A stretch of DNA of 64,000 nt from Bacteroidota bacterium (GCA_026391675.1 JAPLDQ010000004.1:62001-126000); one strand, 5' to 3'. Positions 33,630-42,750 are shown, counted from the first letter of the stretch. Notes: generated from the letters alone by a model not told the origin. Numbers and translations: made by a program.

Positions 33630-34505
33630 GTGACACATATTAAATCAATATTTAAAGCCATTGCTGCCCTGATAAAATACAAGGTATCTTTAGCAGTTAC
33701 GTTTACAACTGTTATAGGATATCTGATTTGTTCGCATGGTTTTCATTTTGAAATACTGACTTTAATGTTTAGCGTTTTTATACTCGCAGGTGGTGCAAGT
33801 GCCTTGAATGAATACCAGGAAAGAGCGTTTGATGCAAAAATGACAAGAACAAAGAACAGACCTTTACCTTCTGGTCACATATCACCAAAAAATGCATTGA
33901 TTATCTCTGTTGTTTTTATAAGTCTGGGTCTGATTTTCCTTTACTTCCTTTTTGGTTTCATTACTGCTTTTCTTGGATTTTTTAATATTATTTGGTATAA
34001 TCTGTTATATACCAAGCTTAAAAGGATTACTGCTTTTGCTGTGGTTCCCGGTTCATTAACCGGAGCTATTCCTTTATTAATGGGTTGGACTGCTGCAGGT
34101 GCATATGTTTTTGATACAGCCGCTTTATTTTTAGCTTTTTTTATATTTATTTGGCAAATCCCTCATTTTTGGCTACTTATGTTTAAGTATGGTAAAGAAT
34201 ATGAAGCTGCCGGATTTCCTACAATAAATCAGAATATTAATTCATGGAGTCTTAAAATGATAATATTTTCATGGGTTTTAGCGACTTCATTTTCTTCTGT
34301 TATGGCAGCATTTTTTATAGGTAATATTTCTATACCTTTCATTATTGCTATTTTTGTGCTTAATGTTTTGTTTATAGGGATTTTTGTTAAACTCTCATTT
34401 GCAGATGCTGCCGAACTTAATCTGAAGAAATCTTTTATAAGCATTAATGTTTACATGTTTCTATTTTTGCTTATGTTAAGTATTTTTCAATTACTGACTT
34501 CCTGA
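33630..34505 (+). CDS. ctaB: Protohaem IX farnesyltransferase (haem O synthase)
   Basis: Adds a farnesyl tail to protohaem to make haem O for the oxidase. The 291-residue protein starts with GTG (33630), chosen because the frame begins cleanly there 86 bases after ctaC. Membrane enzyme of the UbiA superfamily: the first aspartate motif NEYQERAFDAKMTRTKNRPLP is present (conserved N, D, D and RTKNRPLPSG), and WQIPHFWLLMFKY holds the second conserved block. No ctaA (haem A synthase) is found in the window, so whether haem A is made cannot be told here. Confidence 0.95.
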   Translation: MTHIKSIFKAIAALIKYKVSLAVTFTTVIGYLICSHGFHFEILTLMFSVFILAGGASALNEYQERAFDAKMTRTKNRPLPSGHISPKNALIISVVFISLGLIFLYFLFGFITAFLGFFNIIWYNLLYTKLKRITAFAVVPGSLTGAIPLLMGWTAAGAYVFDTAALFLAFFIFIWQIPHFWLLMFKYGKEYEAAGFPTINQNINSWSLKMIIFSWVLATSFSSVMAAFFIGNISIPFIIAIFVLNVLFIGIFVKLSFADAAELNLKKSFISINVYMFLFLLMLSIFQLLTS

Positions 34506-34510
34506 AAATA

Positions 34511-35341
34511 TTATTCTATTTCAACTTTCTTTACCGTTTTTTTGGAAATAAAATAACTTAATTCATACAGCATAAACAGGGGGATTGAAACAAGCACCTG
34601 TGTAAACATGTCTGTGGATGGTGTAATAAATCCTGCAACAATAAAAATAATAATAATGGCATATTTCCTTTTTTCCCTGATGAATTTAGGCGTTATAATT
34701 CCAATTTTACTCAGGAAAAAAATAAGGACAGGCAATTCAAATACCAGACCCATTGATAATGATAGACCGCTTACTGAAGAGATGTAAGAGCTGATGGTAA
34801 TATTGTTTATAATCAGGGGACTTAACTGGTAAGAAGCAAGAAAGTTAATGGTCAGGGGCGTTATTACATAAAATCCGAATAAAACGCCAATAATAAAAAG
34901 AATGGAAATGTAAAATACTATACCGGTAGAATGTTTTCGCTCATTTTCTCTTAATGCAGGTTTAATAAATAACCAGAACTGTAAAACAATAAACGGGAAA
35001 GCAAGTATAATACCGCAAATAAACGAAATCATTATATGATAACTGAACTGACCGCCTAATTCAATATTTATTAATTGCAAAGGGATTTTTGTAACACAAA
35101 GACCGGGAGCATTTAATAAATCCCCTAATTTGCATAAAACTCGATAAGTAATAAAGGAAGGCTCGCTGGGAGCAAGTATTATTGAATTGAAAAGGAAATC
35201 TTTATTAAAAAAAGCGACAAAGGAAAGTATAACAATAGAAAGTAAAGACCTGATGATATAAGTCCTGAGAACCTCAACATGATCCCAAAAGCCCATGTCA
35301 TCAGTTTTTTGCTGAAGCGAACGAAATAAAAAACCAAACAT
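34511..35341 (-). CDS. tatC: Sec-independent translocase TatC
   Basis: The core membrane receptor of twin-arginine export: 276 residues, six hydrophobic helices, with the family start MGFWDHVEVLRTYIIRSL (conserved H-E-LR; MGFWDHVEVLR in the mature numbering near residue 16) and the later GLVFELPVLIFFLSKIGI block. It overlaps nothing and lies 6 bases from tatA upstream. It ends 5 bases from the convergent ctaB stop. Two Tat-type Fe-S proteins are encoded in the window (25938 and 54202). Confidence 0.96.
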   Translation of the reverse strand: MFGFLFRSLQQKTDDMGFWDHVEVLRTYIIRSLLSIVILSFVAFFNKDFLFNSIILAPSEPSFITYRVLCKLGDLLNAPGLCVTKIPLQLINIELGGQFSYHIMISFICGIILAFPFIVLQFWLFIKPALRENERKHSTGIVFYISILFIIGVLFGFYVITPLTINFLASYQLSPLIINNITISSYISSVSGLSLSMGLVFELPVLIFFLSKIGIITPKFIREKRKYAIIIIFIVAGFITPSTDMFTQVLVSIPLFMLYELSYFISKKTVKKVEIE

Positions 35342-35347
35342 AGAAAG

Positions 35348-35554
35348 TTATTTTTTTATCTCTTTCTCTGTCGGTTCATTATCATGTTTTTCAGGTTTTT
35401 CATCATAAATGCCGTCTTTGGCTTTGGTAAATTCATTTATACCTTTTCCAATGCCACGCATTAATTCCGGAATTTTCTTGCCACCAAATAAAATAAGTAT
35501 AGCAATAATAATAAGGATGATTTCCTGACCGCCCAATATACCGAGTAATATCAT
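35348..35554 (-). CDS. tatA: Sec-independent translocase TatA
   Basis: A 68-residue pore-forming Tat component. One N-terminal helix (QEIILIIIAILILFGGKKIPELM) is followed by an amphipathic helix and a charged tail (lysine/glutamate/aspartate rich). The FGGKKIPELMRGIGKG hinge is typical. It precedes tatC in the same operon. Confidence 0.94.
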   Translation of the reverse strand: MILLGILGGQEIILIIIAILILFGGKKIPELMRGIGKGINEFTKAKDGIYDEKPEKHDNEPTEKEIKK

Positions 35555-36021
35555 ATTATTTATTTTTTAATAAGTCAATTTTAAGTAAATATCCAAGGAT
35601 ATTTAATACAAAATTACATTTTTTTATCTCAATTAAAAAAGTTTTAAATTAAAATAAGCATTAAGAATGATAAATTGCCATAAATAAATAAAGATTTATC
35701 ATAATAACAATAAAAATACTAGAAATTCAATGGTATGAAATAGCCATTAAAGAAGTAAGAAAATCAATGGGAAATGATTTTATTAGGCGTTTTCTCCCGA
35801 TAAATCGGGACGGGATATGTGACAAGTAAAAATAGAAAATAACAGCACACGAAAAGATGTTAAAAAATATTAATTGTTGCTGTTATTATTTTCACAATAA
35901 ATTTATATATTTGTAGAAATTTTCATCACACTGTGTTGAAAATTTCATCACTATTTTATGAGTATAATATTTATTGAGCATTTATATACCTTTTTAGATA
36001 AAAACCAAAAATAATAATTTT
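35555..36021. other. Gene-free spacer with a small palindrome and a promoter element
   Basis: 467 bases between tatA and the 16-haem gene. It holds the palindrome TCCCGA-TAAA-TCGGGA at 35795-35810, a motif seen as a dispersed intergenic element in some Bacteroidota, and the promoter element at 35906-35913. Otherwise AT-rich with no gene seen. Confidence 0.6.
35906..35913 (+). promoter_or_regulatory. -7 promoter element for the 16-haem fusion
   Basis: TATATTTG matches TAnnTTTG, 108 bases before the start codon. Confidence 0.5.
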
Positions 36022-38409
36022 ATGAAAAAACTGTTACTTAGTTTAATTTTCCTATGTTTTATAAGCATTTCAATGAATAAGCTATTCGCACAGGAGATTA
36101 AATGTTTGGATTGTCATGAAAATTTAGTTGCAAATACGGTTCATGATAAAAAAATAAAATGTGGTGATTGTCACAACGATGTTACTTCAGAAGAGCATTC
36201 AAAAGCTACAATAAAGAAAGTAGATTGTAAAAGATGCCATGCTGCCTTAAATACTCAGATGACAAATGATGTTCACCGTAAATTAAAGCATATCCCTGAA
36301 GAAAAAGCTCCCAATTGTAAATTATGCCATGGAACACATAAAATTGAAGCTCCTGCTTTTGTTGTAAATAAAGAAAAAACCTTTTGCGGTAAGTGCCATA
36401 AACCCGGTATTATGGCTGTTCCTTATCATACGGTCGGGAAAACGAATGACAACTGTACGAGTTGTCATAGTAAAAGAAATCATAAGGAAGAACTGGCTAA
36501 ATCGGTTCATAAGAATTTATCCTGTTCAAACTGTCATAGTTATGTTGTAAATAATATAGAAAACCATCAGAAAGCACCCAAAGAAGGAATAACTGCAGAT
36601 TGTTATTTATGTCATAGTGCTATTGCCAAACAACATAAAGAAAGTATTCATGGTTTATCCATTACAGAAGGTATCAATGAAGCAGCTCAATGCTGGAGCT
36701 GTCATGGTTCTCATGAAATTGATTCAGTTAAAAGTGCTAAGAGTAAAGTTTATCCTAAAAATTTAGCTGCAACATGTGGTAAATGCCACGATGATACATT
36801 ATTTATTAAAAAATATTCCTTATCAATAAAGCAACCGGGTAAAATGTATACCATGAGTGTTCATGGTAAATTGATAATGAATGGCAGTAAAAACTCTGCT
36901 ACCTGTGTTACTTGCCACGGAAAACATGATATCAAAAACAGGGTACAGGACAATTCATTGATATCAAGTACTAATTTGCCAAATACCTGCGAAAAATGTC
37001 ACACAGGAGTTACTGCAGAGTATAAACAATCCATTCACTGGATAGCTGTTAAAAAAGGCATACGGAGTGCACCAAGTTGTAATGATTGCCATAATGAGCA
37101 TAATATTACAGCTATAAGTACTGCAACCAAAAGAGATGAGATGAGAAAAATACAGGACAATACCTGTTTGCAATGTCATCAGAATTTAATAATGTCGCAA
37201 CGCTATGGGCTTGAAAACTTTAATGTTAAAAATTATCAGGATAGTTATCATGGTTTAGCTTCTTCACATGGCGATAAACGTGCAGCCATGTGCGTGGATT
37301 GCCATAATGTACACAAGATACTGCCTAAATCTCATCCGGAATCGTCTATAAATAAAGCAAATATACTGGCTACCTGCAAAAAATGCCATACTAACGCAAC
37401 CGAAACATTTGCCAATAGTTATACCCATACAACACAGCTTAATTCTGCAGCTAAAATTGAATCTATCGTTAAAACTGTATATATATGGCTGATTATTATT
37501 GTAGTAGGCTGGATGTTTTTACATAATTTACTGATTTTTATACATGAAATGCGCATCAGGTATAAGAAATCCATGAACCAGATCCGCATACCAAGATTTA
37601 CCAGAAATGAACTGATACAGCATACCATATTACTTAGTTCATTTATTATTCTGGCCATGACCGGTTTCCAGCTGAAATTCCCTGACAGTGTTTGGGGAAA
37701 GATGATGTATGCATTAGGTTTCAATGAGGGAATCCGTCAGTGGGTACATCGTATTTCGGCACTGGTAATGATCTTTTTATCCATTTATCACATGATATAT
37801 TTGATGTTTTATAAACGCGGTCGTGATGTGCTTTTTGGTATTTTCCCCAAATACAGTGATGTAATACAGTTTAAAGATACTATGTTGTATTATATGCATT
37901 TTTCGAAGAAGCATCCTGAATATGAAAACTACAACTATATGGAAAAATTGGAGTATTGGGCGTTAATCTGGGGAACCCTGGTAATGGGGTTTACCGGTCT
38001 GGTACTCTGGTTCCCGACTGTAGTCGGAAACTGGGCACCGGTATGGTTTATCAAAGTCAGCGAAACCGTTCACTTCTATGAAGCTATACTTGCAACACTG
38101 GCTATCCTGATTTGGCACTGGTTCTTTGTAATTTTCCATCCGAAAGAATATCCTGTCAGTTTTACTGTTTTCAATGGTCAAATGTCGGTAAATCATTATA
38201 AAGGCGAACACCGCTTGCAATATCACAAAATAATACTCGAATACCTTGAATTTAAAGAAGGTAAACTTGAAGTGAAAAAAATGAACCATTATACCAAAAT
38301 GTTTGTGAAAGCTATTGTTGCCAATGGAATTACTATGGATGATTTTGTTGCCAATGAATTGGAAAACGATACTGAATTGAAAGCTTTTATTGATTCTCAT
38401 AAATCATAG
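36022..38409 (+). CDS. 16-haem cytochrome c fused to a membrane cytochrome b domain
   Basis: A 795-residue paralogue of the 7978 protein. Signal peptide to about residue 24 (LFAQ). Residues about 28-470 contain 16 CxxCH sites (CLDCH to CKKCH), again with the pattern SIHG...AxCxxCHGxH. Residues about 480-720 are membrane helices of the formate-dehydrogenase/hydrogenase cytochrome b type; candidate haem b histidines are in NELIQHTILLS, RQWVHRIS, SIYHMIYL and WHWFFVIFH. It ends in a charged cytoplasmic tail (EGKLEVKKMNHY). Lone transcription unit with its own terminator. Probable role: quinone-linked electron exchange with periplasmic carriers, like CbcL of Geobacter. Confidence 0.9.
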   Translation: MKKLLLSLIFLCFISISMNKLFAQEIKCLDCHENLVANTVHDKKIKCGDCHNDVTSEEHSKATIKKVDCKRCHAALNTQMTNDVHRKLKHIPEEKAPNCKLCHGTHKIEAPAFVVNKEKTFCGKCHKPGIMAVPYHTVGKTNDNCTSCHSKRNHKEELAKSVHKNLSCSNCHSYVVNNIENHQKAPKEGITADCYLCHSAIAKQHKESIHGLSITEGINEAAQCWSCHGSHEIDSVKSAKSKVYPKNLAATCGKCHDDTLFIKKYSLSIKQPGKMYTMSVHGKLIMNGSKNSATCVTCHGKHDIKNRVQDNSLISSTNLPNTCEKCHTGVTAEYKQSIHWIAVKKGIRSAPSCNDCHNEHNITAISTATKRDEMRKIQDNTCLQCHQNLIMSQRYGLENFNVKNYQDSYHGLASSHGDKRAAMCVDCHNVHKILPKSHPESSINKANILATCKKCHTNATETFANSYTHTTQLNSAAKIESIVKTVYIWLIIIVVGWMFLHNLLIFIHEMRIRYKKSMNQIRIPRFTRNELIQHTILLSSFIILAMTGFQLKFPDSVWGKMMYALGFNEGIRQWVHRISALVMIFLSIYHMIYLMFYKRGRDVLFGIFPKYSDVIQFKDTMLYYMHFSKKHPEYENYNYMEKLEYWALIWGTLVMGFTGLVLWFPTVVGNWAPVWFIKVSETVHFYEAILATLAILIWHWFFVIFHPKEYPVSFTVFNGQMSVNHYKGEHRLQYHKIILEYLEFKEGKLEVKKMNHYTKMFVKAIVANGITMDDFVANELENDTELKAFIDSHKS

Positions 38410-38422
38410 TTTCTTAAATTTT

Positions 38423-38468
38423 AGTAATAAAAAGGCTGTATCTGTGAAGATGCAGCCTTTTTTATTAC
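38423..38468 (+). terminator. Terminator after the 16-haem gene
   Basis: AGTAATAAAAAGGCTG pairs with CAGCCTTTTTTATTACT around a 13-16 base loop; T run inside the second arm. Confidence 0.8.
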
Positions 38469-38521
38469 TAAGTACTTAATTTACTTGGAGTACTTAGAGT
38501 AATTAAGTTTTACACTCATTT

Positions 38522-38625
38522 TGAAAAGCACTTAGCCTTAACTGAAAAGCAGGAGGTTTAATTGAAAAGCACGAAGGTTTAATTGAAAAGAACGGAGTCT
38601 TAACTGAAATATACGGAGGCTTAAT
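38522..38625. repeat. Five tandem copies of a 20-21 bp unit
   Basis: Units start at 38522, 38543, 38563, 38584 and 38605, each of form TGAAAAGCACGAAGGTTTAAT with changes. They lie in the 425-base gene-free space after the 16-haem gene. No reading frame is kept across them. Confidence 0.8.
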
Positions 38626-38834
38626 GTAAATAGCCTCTTCAATAATGCAAACTCACTCTGCCTTATGCAAAAAATAAATTTATTAATTTCATGAAGGCTT
38701 AATTTATTTTTTAATTTTACATCATAAAATAAAGAATATACAGCAATATTATTGAGACAACTTATTAGGTTATAAGTGGATTTTGGAAAAATTATTGCAT
38801 GTATATATAATTTATAACCTATTTTTAAAAAGAA

Positions 38835-39536
38835 ATGAGGAACAAATTTTTAATAATTGGAATTTTACTTCTAAGCGTATCTTGTCTGAATAAGAATTTA
38901 GATAATTCAGTGAATAAAGATGAACAAAGTAAAAGTAATACTTTAGAACAAAAAGACAACTTTGTTGATTTTTTAAATCTTTTCCGAGACATTAAACCGC
39001 AAAAATTACATATTTATCCATTAACCAGGGATGAGAATGGAGATATAAAAGGTTATCCTTTTGAAGGAATAAGAATAGATGTAAATAAATTCAAATATAT
39101 GGATGATGAAAATTTATTCAACAATATTCAAGCTTATAAAGACTCTTCTGGTAATGCATATGCAATTGGGAAATTTGAAATTGACAGTAACTATATTGGA
39201 CTCCTCTTCCGTGTTCGAAGTCAATATGATGAAACATTGATTCAACTTTTTCTTTGGGATAAAAAGAATAAAAAAATAATAAATGGAATTGATTTAGCTG
39301 ATTCATTTGGTGATGAAGGATGGTATTTTAATTTAGAAAGTTGGATTATTGAATATAAGGAAAATGGAATTTTAAAAATTGTTACACGTCGAAAAGATAG
39401 TGATTTACAAGAAGATGAAACAACTGCAAAAATCAGTGACACTTTAAAACTATATACTTTTAAGAAAGACAAATTTCAATTAAAGTTGAGGAATCTAAGC
39501 GATACAACATCCTATAAATTGATAAGTTGGCAATAA
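38835..39536 (+). CDS. Hypothetical lipoprotein
   Basis: A 233-residue predicted lipoprotein with a lipobox ending at Cys17 (LSVSC). The mature part has no domain I recognise: an asparagine/lysine-rich start, then a mixed fold with GLLFRVRSQYDETLIQLFLWDKK and NLESWIIEYKENGILKI. It is slightly more AT-rich and less conserved in style than its neighbours and opens the accessory patch from 38.5 to 41.8 kb. No function is proposed. Confidence 0.7.
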   Translation: MRNKFLIIGILLLSVSCLNKNLDNSVNKDEQSKSNTLEQKDNFVDFLNLFRDIKPQKLHIYPLTRDENGDIKGYPFEGIRIDVNKFKYMDDENLFNNIQAYKDSSGNAYAIGKFEIDSNYIGLLFRVRSQYDETLIQLFLWDKKNKKIINGIDLADSFGDEGWYFNLESWIIEYKENGILKIVTRRKDSDLQEDETTAKISDTLKLYTFKKDKFQLKLRNLSDTTSYKLISWQ

Positions 39537-39547
39537 AAATACAGGTT

Positions 39548-39675
39548 ATAACAGCACCTTGCTTCAAGCGGGGTTTAACAACAAAGTGAAATAAACATGA
39601 AGTAATAAACATAGCAGCGGGCTGAAAGGAAAGGAACTATACAATCCCCGCAAGCAGCAAGCCACGCAACGTTAT
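39548..39675. repeat. Composite inverted element before the T9SS gene
   Basis: Outer ends ATAAC (39548-39552) and GTTAT (39671-39675) are inverted, and CTTGC...AGCGGGG (39559-39573) pairs imperfectly with CCCCGCAAGCAGCAAG (39646-39661). The left arm contains the 33-base direct repeat (39553-39585) found again at 40648-40680. The layout recalls recombination sites such as integron attC, but the core sequences do not fit the canonical RYYYAAC/GTTRRRY pair. Confidence 0.6.
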
Positions 39676-39705
39676 TTGCTATATGAAACCCCAAAAACTA
39701 AAGAT

Positions 39706-40632
39706 ATGAAAAAAATAATTATTATTTCTTTTCTGACAATGATTGTTCAGGGAATTTCAGGACAAAACTATATTCCTATTCCTATGGACAGTACAATTTG
39801 GCGTGTTGATTTTCATGGTCATGACGATGCAACACATTGTAATTGCTTCATGCCTTACCAATTCTTAACTGATGGGGATACTGTAATTAATTTTGTTATA
39901 TATACTAAAATAAAACGATCTGGTAATTTTAATTGTGTTAATTGTCCTTATTATTTTAGTAATGGTTACAAAGGTGCAATTCGTCAAGATACAATTACCA
40001 GAAAGGTATTCATAGTTGAACCTAACAACATAAATGAAAAGATACTATATGACTTTTCTTTAACAGTTGGTGATACAGTTAATTCTATTTTGGTTGATCA
40101 AGGTTGTGGTCCACAACTAATAGTTGCAGTGGATTCAATTTTACTTAATTCAACTTATCATAAAAGACTAATATTAGGAGCAAATGGTTGTAATCCATTT
40201 GGTGGTAGTTTTATTGAAGGTATTGGGAGTAAACAAGGTTTTTTAGATAAAATGTATAGCTTTGAATGGGGTTCCGTTTTAATATGTGTTACACATTCCA
40301 ACAAGAATATTTATTTTAATCAGCAATCTACTTATACAGACACGATAACAGGATGTTCAATGATTTTTCAGAATATAAATGAAAATAAAAAAAATAGAAT
40401 TTTTATTGCGCCTAACCCCTTTGGCGATTTTTTTGAAATAAATTTAATGGAACAAACAGAAAAAGTATACTTGACATTATATGATTTGTATTCAAGAAAG
40501 TTATACACAAAGATATCAGAGCAAGTTAAAACATTTAAAGTCCAACGTGACAACTTACCATCGGGTGTTTATATTTATCAATTAAGATCAGATAAGCAAA
40601 TTATTTCGACAGGGAAAATTATAGCAGAATAA
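39706..40632 (+). CDS. Secreted protein with T9SS sorting domain
   Basis: A 308-residue exported protein. I use the ATG at 39706 and not the TTG at 39676 because the signal peptide (KKIIIISFLTMIVQGISGQ) starts there. The middle part is cysteine-rich (HCNCF, CVNC) and unrecognised. The last 75 residues are a T9SS sorting domain (IAPNPFGDFFEINL ... LPSGVYIYQL). It lies between two copies of the 33-base direct repeat, so it could have entered as a cassette (inference). Function unknown. Confidence 0.75.
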   Translation: MKKIIIISFLTMIVQGISGQNYIPIPMDSTIWRVDFHGHDDATHCNCFMPYQFLTDGDTVINFVIYTKIKRSGNFNCVNCPYYFSNGYKGAIRQDTITRKVFIVEPNNINEKILYDFSLTVGDTVNSILVDQGCGPQLIVAVDSILLNSTYHKRLILGANGCNPFGGSFIEGIGSKQGFLDKMYSFEWGSVLICVTHSNKNIYFNQQSTYTDTITGCSMIFQNINENKKNRIFIAPNPFGDFFEINLMEQTEKVYLTLYDLYSRKLYTKISEQVKTFKVQRDNLPSGVYIYQLRSDKQIISTGKIIAE

Positions 40633-40647
40633 ACTACAGCACATAAT

Positions 40648-40680
40648 AGCACCTTGCTTCAAGCGGGGTTTAACAACAAA
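40648..40680 (+). repeat. Second copy of the 33-base direct repeat
   Basis: Identical over 33 bases to 39553-39585 (AGCACCTTGCTTCAAGCGGG and the 13 bases after). The spacing between copies is 1095 bases and encloses one whole gene. The start codon of the decayed gene follows at once. Confidence 0.85.
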
Positions 40681-40840
40681 ATGAAAAAATCAACGTTGAC
40701 ATTCTTTGCAATTTGCCTTACAATCCTGACTATTGGACAAGCAACGGAAAAAAAGAAAGTAATTGAACTGGCCAACGCATATAAGGACTTTATGTATAGG
40801 AAAATACCAATTTGCTGATGAACGCTTTACCAATCTATGA
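40681..40840 (+). pseudogene. Decayed secreted-protein gene
   Basis: An ATG directly after the 33-base repeat opens a 45-codon frame ending at 40818. The first 21 residues are a good signal peptide (ending TIGQA) and the next 20 a helical start (KKKVIELANAYKD), after which the frame stops. A neighbouring frame continues with KYQFADERFTNL to a stop at 40840, as after a frameshift or deletion. It is too short to be a complete exported protein. Confidence 0.55.
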
Positions 40841-40863
40841 CCATTAACCCCAAAAAAAATATT

Positions 40864-41772
40864 ATGAATAGAATAGCTATACTGTTATTAAGTTTGTTCA
40901 TGTTTTTCAATCATTTAGAAGGACAAACGTATAAACAGCAATTTAACAGCTGTTTCTCAAAAAAAGATACAGCCGGAATGCGTGAACTATTGCCAAAATG
41001 GGAAGCTGCTGATAATAATGACCCTGAAATGTATGTTGCATATTTTAATTATTATGTAAACAGGAGCAAAACCGAATTCATTGAACTGGGTAACAATCCA
41101 AAAGGTGAAAATGTATTGAAAATTATGAGTACCGACACCACTAAAAAACAAGCTGTCGGATATATGTATGGGAATGCATCTTATAATCCTCAATTACTTA
41201 AAAAAGGCTTTGATTATGCCGATAAGGGAATATTAAAAAATCCATCACGCCTTGACATTAGATTTGGAAAGATTTATATGTATGGTGAGTTAAAAGACTG
41301 GAAAGCTTTTACCGAAGAAATTATTAAAACCATTGATTATTCTGAAATAAATAAAAACAAGTGGATATGGACAGACAATAAAGCGGTTGAAAAACCTAAA
41401 GAATTTATGCTTAGTACAATTCAGGAATATCAATTAAAACTTTATGATACCAATGATGATGATTTACTGGAAAATATGAAGCAAATTGCAGAAGCTGTGC
41501 TGAAATATTATCCTGATCATGTTGAAAGTTTGTCTGATCTGTCAATCGTTTACCTCATAAAGAAAGACAATAATAAAGCCCTGGAAGTCTTGCTTAAAGC
41601 GGAGAAGTTAGCTCCAACTGATGCCGTTGTATTAAATAATATAGCTGAAACCTATAAACGTATGGGCACGAAAAATAACGCAGTTAAATATTACAATCTG
41701 ACCATAAAATATGGTGATGAAGAACAAAAAACATTTGCAAAAAAACAGATTGAAATTATGAATAAGAAATAG
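40864..41772 (+). CDS. TPR-repeat secreted protein
   Basis: A 302-residue exported protein. Start chosen at the ATG at 40864 (signal peptide NRIAILLLSLFMFFNHLEGQ), not at 40837. Residues about 190-300 hold two or three tetratricopeptide repeats (YYPDHVESLSDLSIVYLIKKDNNKALEVLLKAE; quoted only in part: DHVESLSDLSIVYLIKK, then ALEVLLKAEKLAP and DAVVLNNIAETYKRMGT). The N-terminal part is unrecognised. Probably a periplasmic scaffold protein; partners unknown. Confidence 0.78.
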   Translation: MNRIAILLLSLFMFFNHLEGQTYKQQFNSCFSKKDTAGMRELLPKWEAADNNDPEMYVAYFNYYVNRSKTEFIELGNNPKGENVLKIMSTDTTKKQAVGYMYGNASYNPQLLKKGFDYADKGILKNPSRLDIRFGKIYMYGELKDWKAFTEEIIKTIDYSEINKNKWIWTDNKAVEKPKEFMLSTIQEYQLKLYDTNDDDLLENMKQIAEAVLKYYPDHVESLSDLSIVYLIKKDNNKALEVLLKAEKLAPTDAVVLNNIAETYKRMGTKNNAVKYYNLTIKYGDEEQKTFAKKQIEIMNKK

Positions 41773-41850
41773 GAAGAAGTCCTGTAAATACCTGATAGTT
41801 AGTAAGTCTTTAAAACAAAAAAATATATAATCTATTAATAAATTAATATT

Positions 41851-42750
41851 ATGCCAACAAAAAAAATTATATTAGGATTTGGAATTTTGATTTCATTATT
41901 CGCATGTGGTCGCTCGGCTGAAGAAAAAAGAATGACTAACGCTAGTTTGACTGACAGCACTTCAAATGCCTTTATTTCATCAACTGCTGCAGTTGAAAAC
42001 AATAAGGACTCAACACATAAATTTATCAGAACTGCCGACCTTAAATTTAAAGTTAAAAGTGTAATCGCTTCAACTTACGATATTGAGGCCATAACAAGCA
42101 GGCTGGGTGGTTTTGTTACTTATACCAATCTGCAAAGTACTGTTGATAATGTAAGTAAAACAGCTATCAATGCTGATTCTACGCTTGAAACAACTTATTA
42201 TACTGTTTCAAACTCAATTACATTAAGGGTTCCAAATACTAAACTTGATACAACCTTAAAGGAAATATCAAAAAATATTGACTATTTGGATTACAGGATT
42301 ATTAAAGCAGATGATGTTGCATTGCAATTGCTTTCAAACAATCTTACACAAAAACGTTCAGCTAAATACGAACAGCGATTAGCGAATGCCATCGACAACA
42401 GAGGAAAAAAACTTAAAGAAACTACGGTTGCAGAAGATGTTTTGCTAAATAAACAAGAGCAGGCTGATAATGCCAAAGTTTCAAACCTTTCTTTGAATGA
42501 CCAGATCAACTTCAGTACCATCACTTTAGCTATTTACCAAAGACAGACTTTAAAGCGAGAACTGATATCCAATGATAAAAATATAGAAGCTTATGAGCCC
42601 GGATTCGGAAGTAAGATGCTGGATGCATTAAAATATGGCTGGGAAATTCTGGCTTCATTTATTATTTTCATGATAAAACTTTGGGGATTAATCCTTTTTG
42701 GATTAATTTTATATATACTGTACCGGAAATTTTGGAATAAAAATAAATAA
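41851..42750 (+). CDS. DUF4349 lipoprotein
   Basis: A 299-residue predicted lipoprotein (lipobox ending at Cys20, SLFACG). The DUF4349 features are present: FIRTADLKFKVKSV, TLRVPNTKLDTTLKEI, a long coiled-coil region (about 165-215) and a C-terminal membrane helix (ILASFIIFMIKLWGLILFGLILYI). The protein is anchored at both ends. The family has no established role. Confidence 0.85.
   Translation: MPTKKIILGFGILISLFACGRSAEEKRMTNASLTDSTSNAFISSTAAVENNKDSTHKFIRTADLKFKVKSVIASTYDIEAITSRLGGFVTYTNLQSTVDNVSKTAINADSTLETTYYTVSNSITLRVPNTKLDTTLKEISKNIDYLDYRIIKADDVALQLLSNNLTQKRSAKYEQRLANAIDNRGKKLKETTVAEDVLLNKQEQADNAKVSNLSLNDQINFSTITLAIYQRQTLKRELISNDKNIEAYEPGFGSKMLDALKYGWEILASFIIFMIKLWGLILFGLILYILYRKFWNKNK

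Noticed and set aside
25938..34505. Alternative complex III operon
   Set aside because: Only parts resembling its Fe-S, NrfD-like and monohaem subunits are present; the pentahaem and molybdopterin-like proteins and the remaining membrane subunits are missing.
38522..38625. CRISPR array
   Set aside because: The units touch each other without unique spacers, and no cas gene is present.
39548..39675. Canonical integron attC site
   Set aside because: The ends are ATAAC/GTTAT with no proper RYYYAAC/GTTRRRY pair, and no integrase gene is in the window.
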